From: Elusimicrobiota bacterium
GTDB lineage: Bacteria; Elusimicrobiota; Elusimicrobia; Elusimicrobiales; UBA9959
Direction of reading: 5' to 3'
Length of the DNA: 15,756 nucleotides
NCBI GenBank assembly: GCA_003500765.1
Contig: DNQL01000151.1
Location: forward strand, 1 to 15,756
Below are positions 14,515 to 15,756 of the stretch, piece after piece (the first letter of the stretch is position 1; each line of letters begins with the position of its first letter). The notes under the pieces are model-generated. The model ran no database searches. It was not told the DNA's origin and saw only the letters and a program-made list of their open reading frames with translations. The position numbers were made by a program, and so were the translations under genes.

Positions 14515-15243
14515 ATGGAATCCCAACACGCCCGCTCCAGGCTGCGCTTCAGGCTCTTCGCCCTGATCTTCTTCGCCGCTCTCGGCGGCGCGGCCTGGTA
14601 TTTTATTTCCGGCGGACGCCCCGCTGAGCCCGGCGGTATAGTTTCCGACGATATCTCCCTGCCGACGCCCCCGCCCGTCGATCCGGCTGCCGTCCCTTCG
14701 GACGGCCCGGCGCCCGGCGCGGGGCTGGCCATAGAGGGTTCGTCCTTTTTCAAGCGCCAGGTCACCCGCTCGCTGCGGCTTATCTGGAACTACGACAAAG
14801 ACGCGTTCGATTTCATCCGCAAGTACGTCTATGTGGTGCGCAGCGCCGACAAAACGGCTTTCGGCATGCACGCGGGGGTCCCCACGATATTCCTCTCCGA
14901 CGCCAACACCTACAAGTCCGACGCCTGGTGCGCCGGCGTCATAGCTCATCACGCCTGGCACTCCTACTACCGCGCCGCCGCCAGGGCCGCGGAGAAGCGC
15001 CGCTACGCCCCTCCCCCGCCCGGCGAGAAAGCGGAATGGATAGAGAACAAGATCCCGAACCCGCTGGAGTTCGACATCACCACGCTGCGCGACATAACCT
15101 CGCAGGAGGCAAAAGCCGACGAATTCCAGCTCAGGGTGCTCCGCGCCGTAGGCGCCTCGCGAGCCGAAACGGACCGGGTAAAACGGCGCGACCCGCGCGA
15201 CCTCTCCGTCAGCCACGACGGCAGCTACTCCTCCAAGCCGTGA
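14515..15243 (+). CDS. Membrane-anchored zincin-like protein with HHxxH in place of HExxH
   Basis: This 242-aa protein has an uncleaved N-terminal anchor (residues ~12-32, FRLFALIFFAALGGAAWYFI), a proline-rich linker (~37-70) and an extracytoplasmic domain. That domain resembles a small metallopeptidase: strands ending in VPTIFLSDANTY (122-133), a helix with AGVIAHHAWHSYY (His145, His149), and downstream SQEAKADEFQLRVLRAVGAS (E198, D202), which looks like the third-ligand helix of zincins. In active zincins the first motif reads HExxH with Glu as general base. Here that position is His146, codon CAC at 14950-14952. The protein may bind metal without cleaving peptides, or use another base. There is no Shine-Dalgarno. 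Its stop overlaps the next start by 4 bp. Confidence 0.6.
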   Translation: MESQHARSRLRFRLFALIFFAALGGAAWYFISGGRPAEPGGIVSDDISLPTPPPVDPAAVPSDGPAPGAGLAIEGSSFFKRQVTRSLRLIWNYDKDAFDFIRKYVYVVRSADKTAFGMHAGVPTIFLSDANTYKSDAWCAGVIAHHAWHSYYRAAARAAEKRRYAPPPPGEKAEWIENKIPNPLEFDITTLRDITSQEAKADEFQLRVLRAVGASRAETDRVKRRDPRDLSVSHDGSYSSKP

Positions 15244-15756
15244 AACACGAAGCCCTGCCGCACATAAGCCTCGGCCGGCTCAAGTTGAAGAACGGCCTCT
15301 GGCTGGCGCCGATGGCCGGCATCACCAACGGCCCGTTCCGGCTCCTCTGCGCCCGCGGCGGCGCGGGGCTCGTGGTCACCGAGATGGTCTCGGCCGACAG
15401 CCTGCGCTACGGCAACCGCAAGTCGATGCGGATGCTCGACATCACGCCCGGCGAGCGCCCGGTCGCCATACAGATATTCGGCTCCGACCCCCAGGCCATG
15501 GCCCTCGCCGCCAAACTGGCCGAGGAGGCCGGCGCGGACGTCATCGACATCAACGCCGGCTGCCCGGTGAAGAAAGTGCTCAAGGCCGGCGCCGGCTCGG
15601 CCCTGATGAAGCGTCCCGGCCTGCTGGCCGACATCACCGCCGCCGTCGTCAACGCGGTCAAGGTCCCCGTCACGGTAAAGACCCGCGTCGGCCTCAGGGC
15701 GGGGGCCGTGCTCGGCCCGGAGCTGGCCAGGCTGGCCGAGGGCGAGGGCGCGGCCG
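15240..15756 (+). CDS. dusB: tRNA-dihydrouridine synthase (partial, 3' end outside the window)
   Basis: This FMN enzyme reduces uridine in tRNA to dihydrouridine. The frame opens with GTG at 15240, overlapping the previous stop as GTGA, so it is translationally coupled. The first 172 codons are present. Motifs: LAPMAGITNGPFR (FMN-binding first strand), VTEMVSADSL, IQIFGSDPQAMALAA, DINAGCPVKKVLKAGAGSAL with the catalytic Cys in GCP, and VPVTVKTRVG. These are typical of the bacterial DusB/NifR3 branch of the COG0042 family, although dusA and dusC cannot be excluded with the C-terminal half missing. No ATG lies near the expected N-terminus; the first in-frame ATG is in APMAG, too late. This supports the GTG start. 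Confidence 0.9.
   Translation, partial: MKHEALPHISLGRLKLKNGLWLAPMAGITNGPFRLLCARGGAGLVVTEMVSADSLRYGNRKSMRMLDITPGERPVAIQIFGSDPQAMALAAKLAEEAGADVIDINAGCPVKKVLKAGAGSALMKRPGLLADITAAVVNAVKVPVTVKTRVGLRAGAVLGPELARLAEGEGAA

Noticed and set aside
15250..15270. Shared CACATAAGCCT word between the dus start and the region before the TolC-like gene (7334-7344)
   Set aside because: Only 11 bases, in one case coding; no flanking similarity, so probably chance.

Overview
The window is GC-rich bacterial chromosome with dense, mostly same-strand gene clusters. No rRNA, tRNA, CRISPR array, integrase or transposase is visible. Lineage cannot be fixed from the sequence alone. A GC-rich member of a lesser-studied Gram-negative phylum is a reasonable guess, and Elusimicrobiota is my tentative preference. 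The grounds are the outer-membrane efflux genes (so diderm), iron-sulfur-linked rather than oxygen-linked redox genes, strong TATAAT-like -10 boxes in a GC-rich background, unusually frequent ATA isoleucine codons, and an alanine aminotransferase of the type best known from eukaryotes.

Left part, minus strand (1-3944), read from right to left: a GT4-like glycosyltransferase, guaA (GMP synthase), a 198-bp imperfect palindromic element, purC (SAICAR synthetase), and the start of what is probably a PurS-type FGAM synthase gene that runs off the left edge. This is a purine synthesis block interrupted by the palindrome. A short AT-rich divergent region (3945-4010) separates it from the plus-strand genes.

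Middle (4011-7271): a two-gene redox operon. The first gene encodes a long FAD protein carrying a [2Fe-2S] domain, a pyridine-nucleotide oxidoreductase core, two [4Fe-4S] motifs and a BFD-like [2Fe-2S] domain. The second is a sarcosine-oxidase-beta/DAO-family flavoenzyme. Together they look like an electron-bifurcating or ferredoxin/NAD-linked amine or amino-acid dehydrogenase of unknown substrate. Then 7345-11581 encodes a complete tripartite MacAB-TolC-like export system: a TolC-family channel, a periplasmic adaptor with a very short hairpin, and a MacB-like ABC ATPase/permease, closed by a clear intrinsic terminator.

Right part (11660-15756): an exported protein with a possible papain-like (CHAP/NlpC) triad, a eukaryote-type alanine aminotransferase, a small multi-zinc-ribbon protein, a membrane-anchored zincin-like protein in which the expected HExxH reads HHxxH, and a tRNA-dihydrouridine synthase that overlaps it by 4 bp and runs off the right edge. 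Two of these genes have a -10 box ending exactly 6 nt before the ATG and no Shine-Dalgarno, the signature of leaderless mRNAs. Both promoters sit directly on the T-tract of the preceding (probable) terminator.
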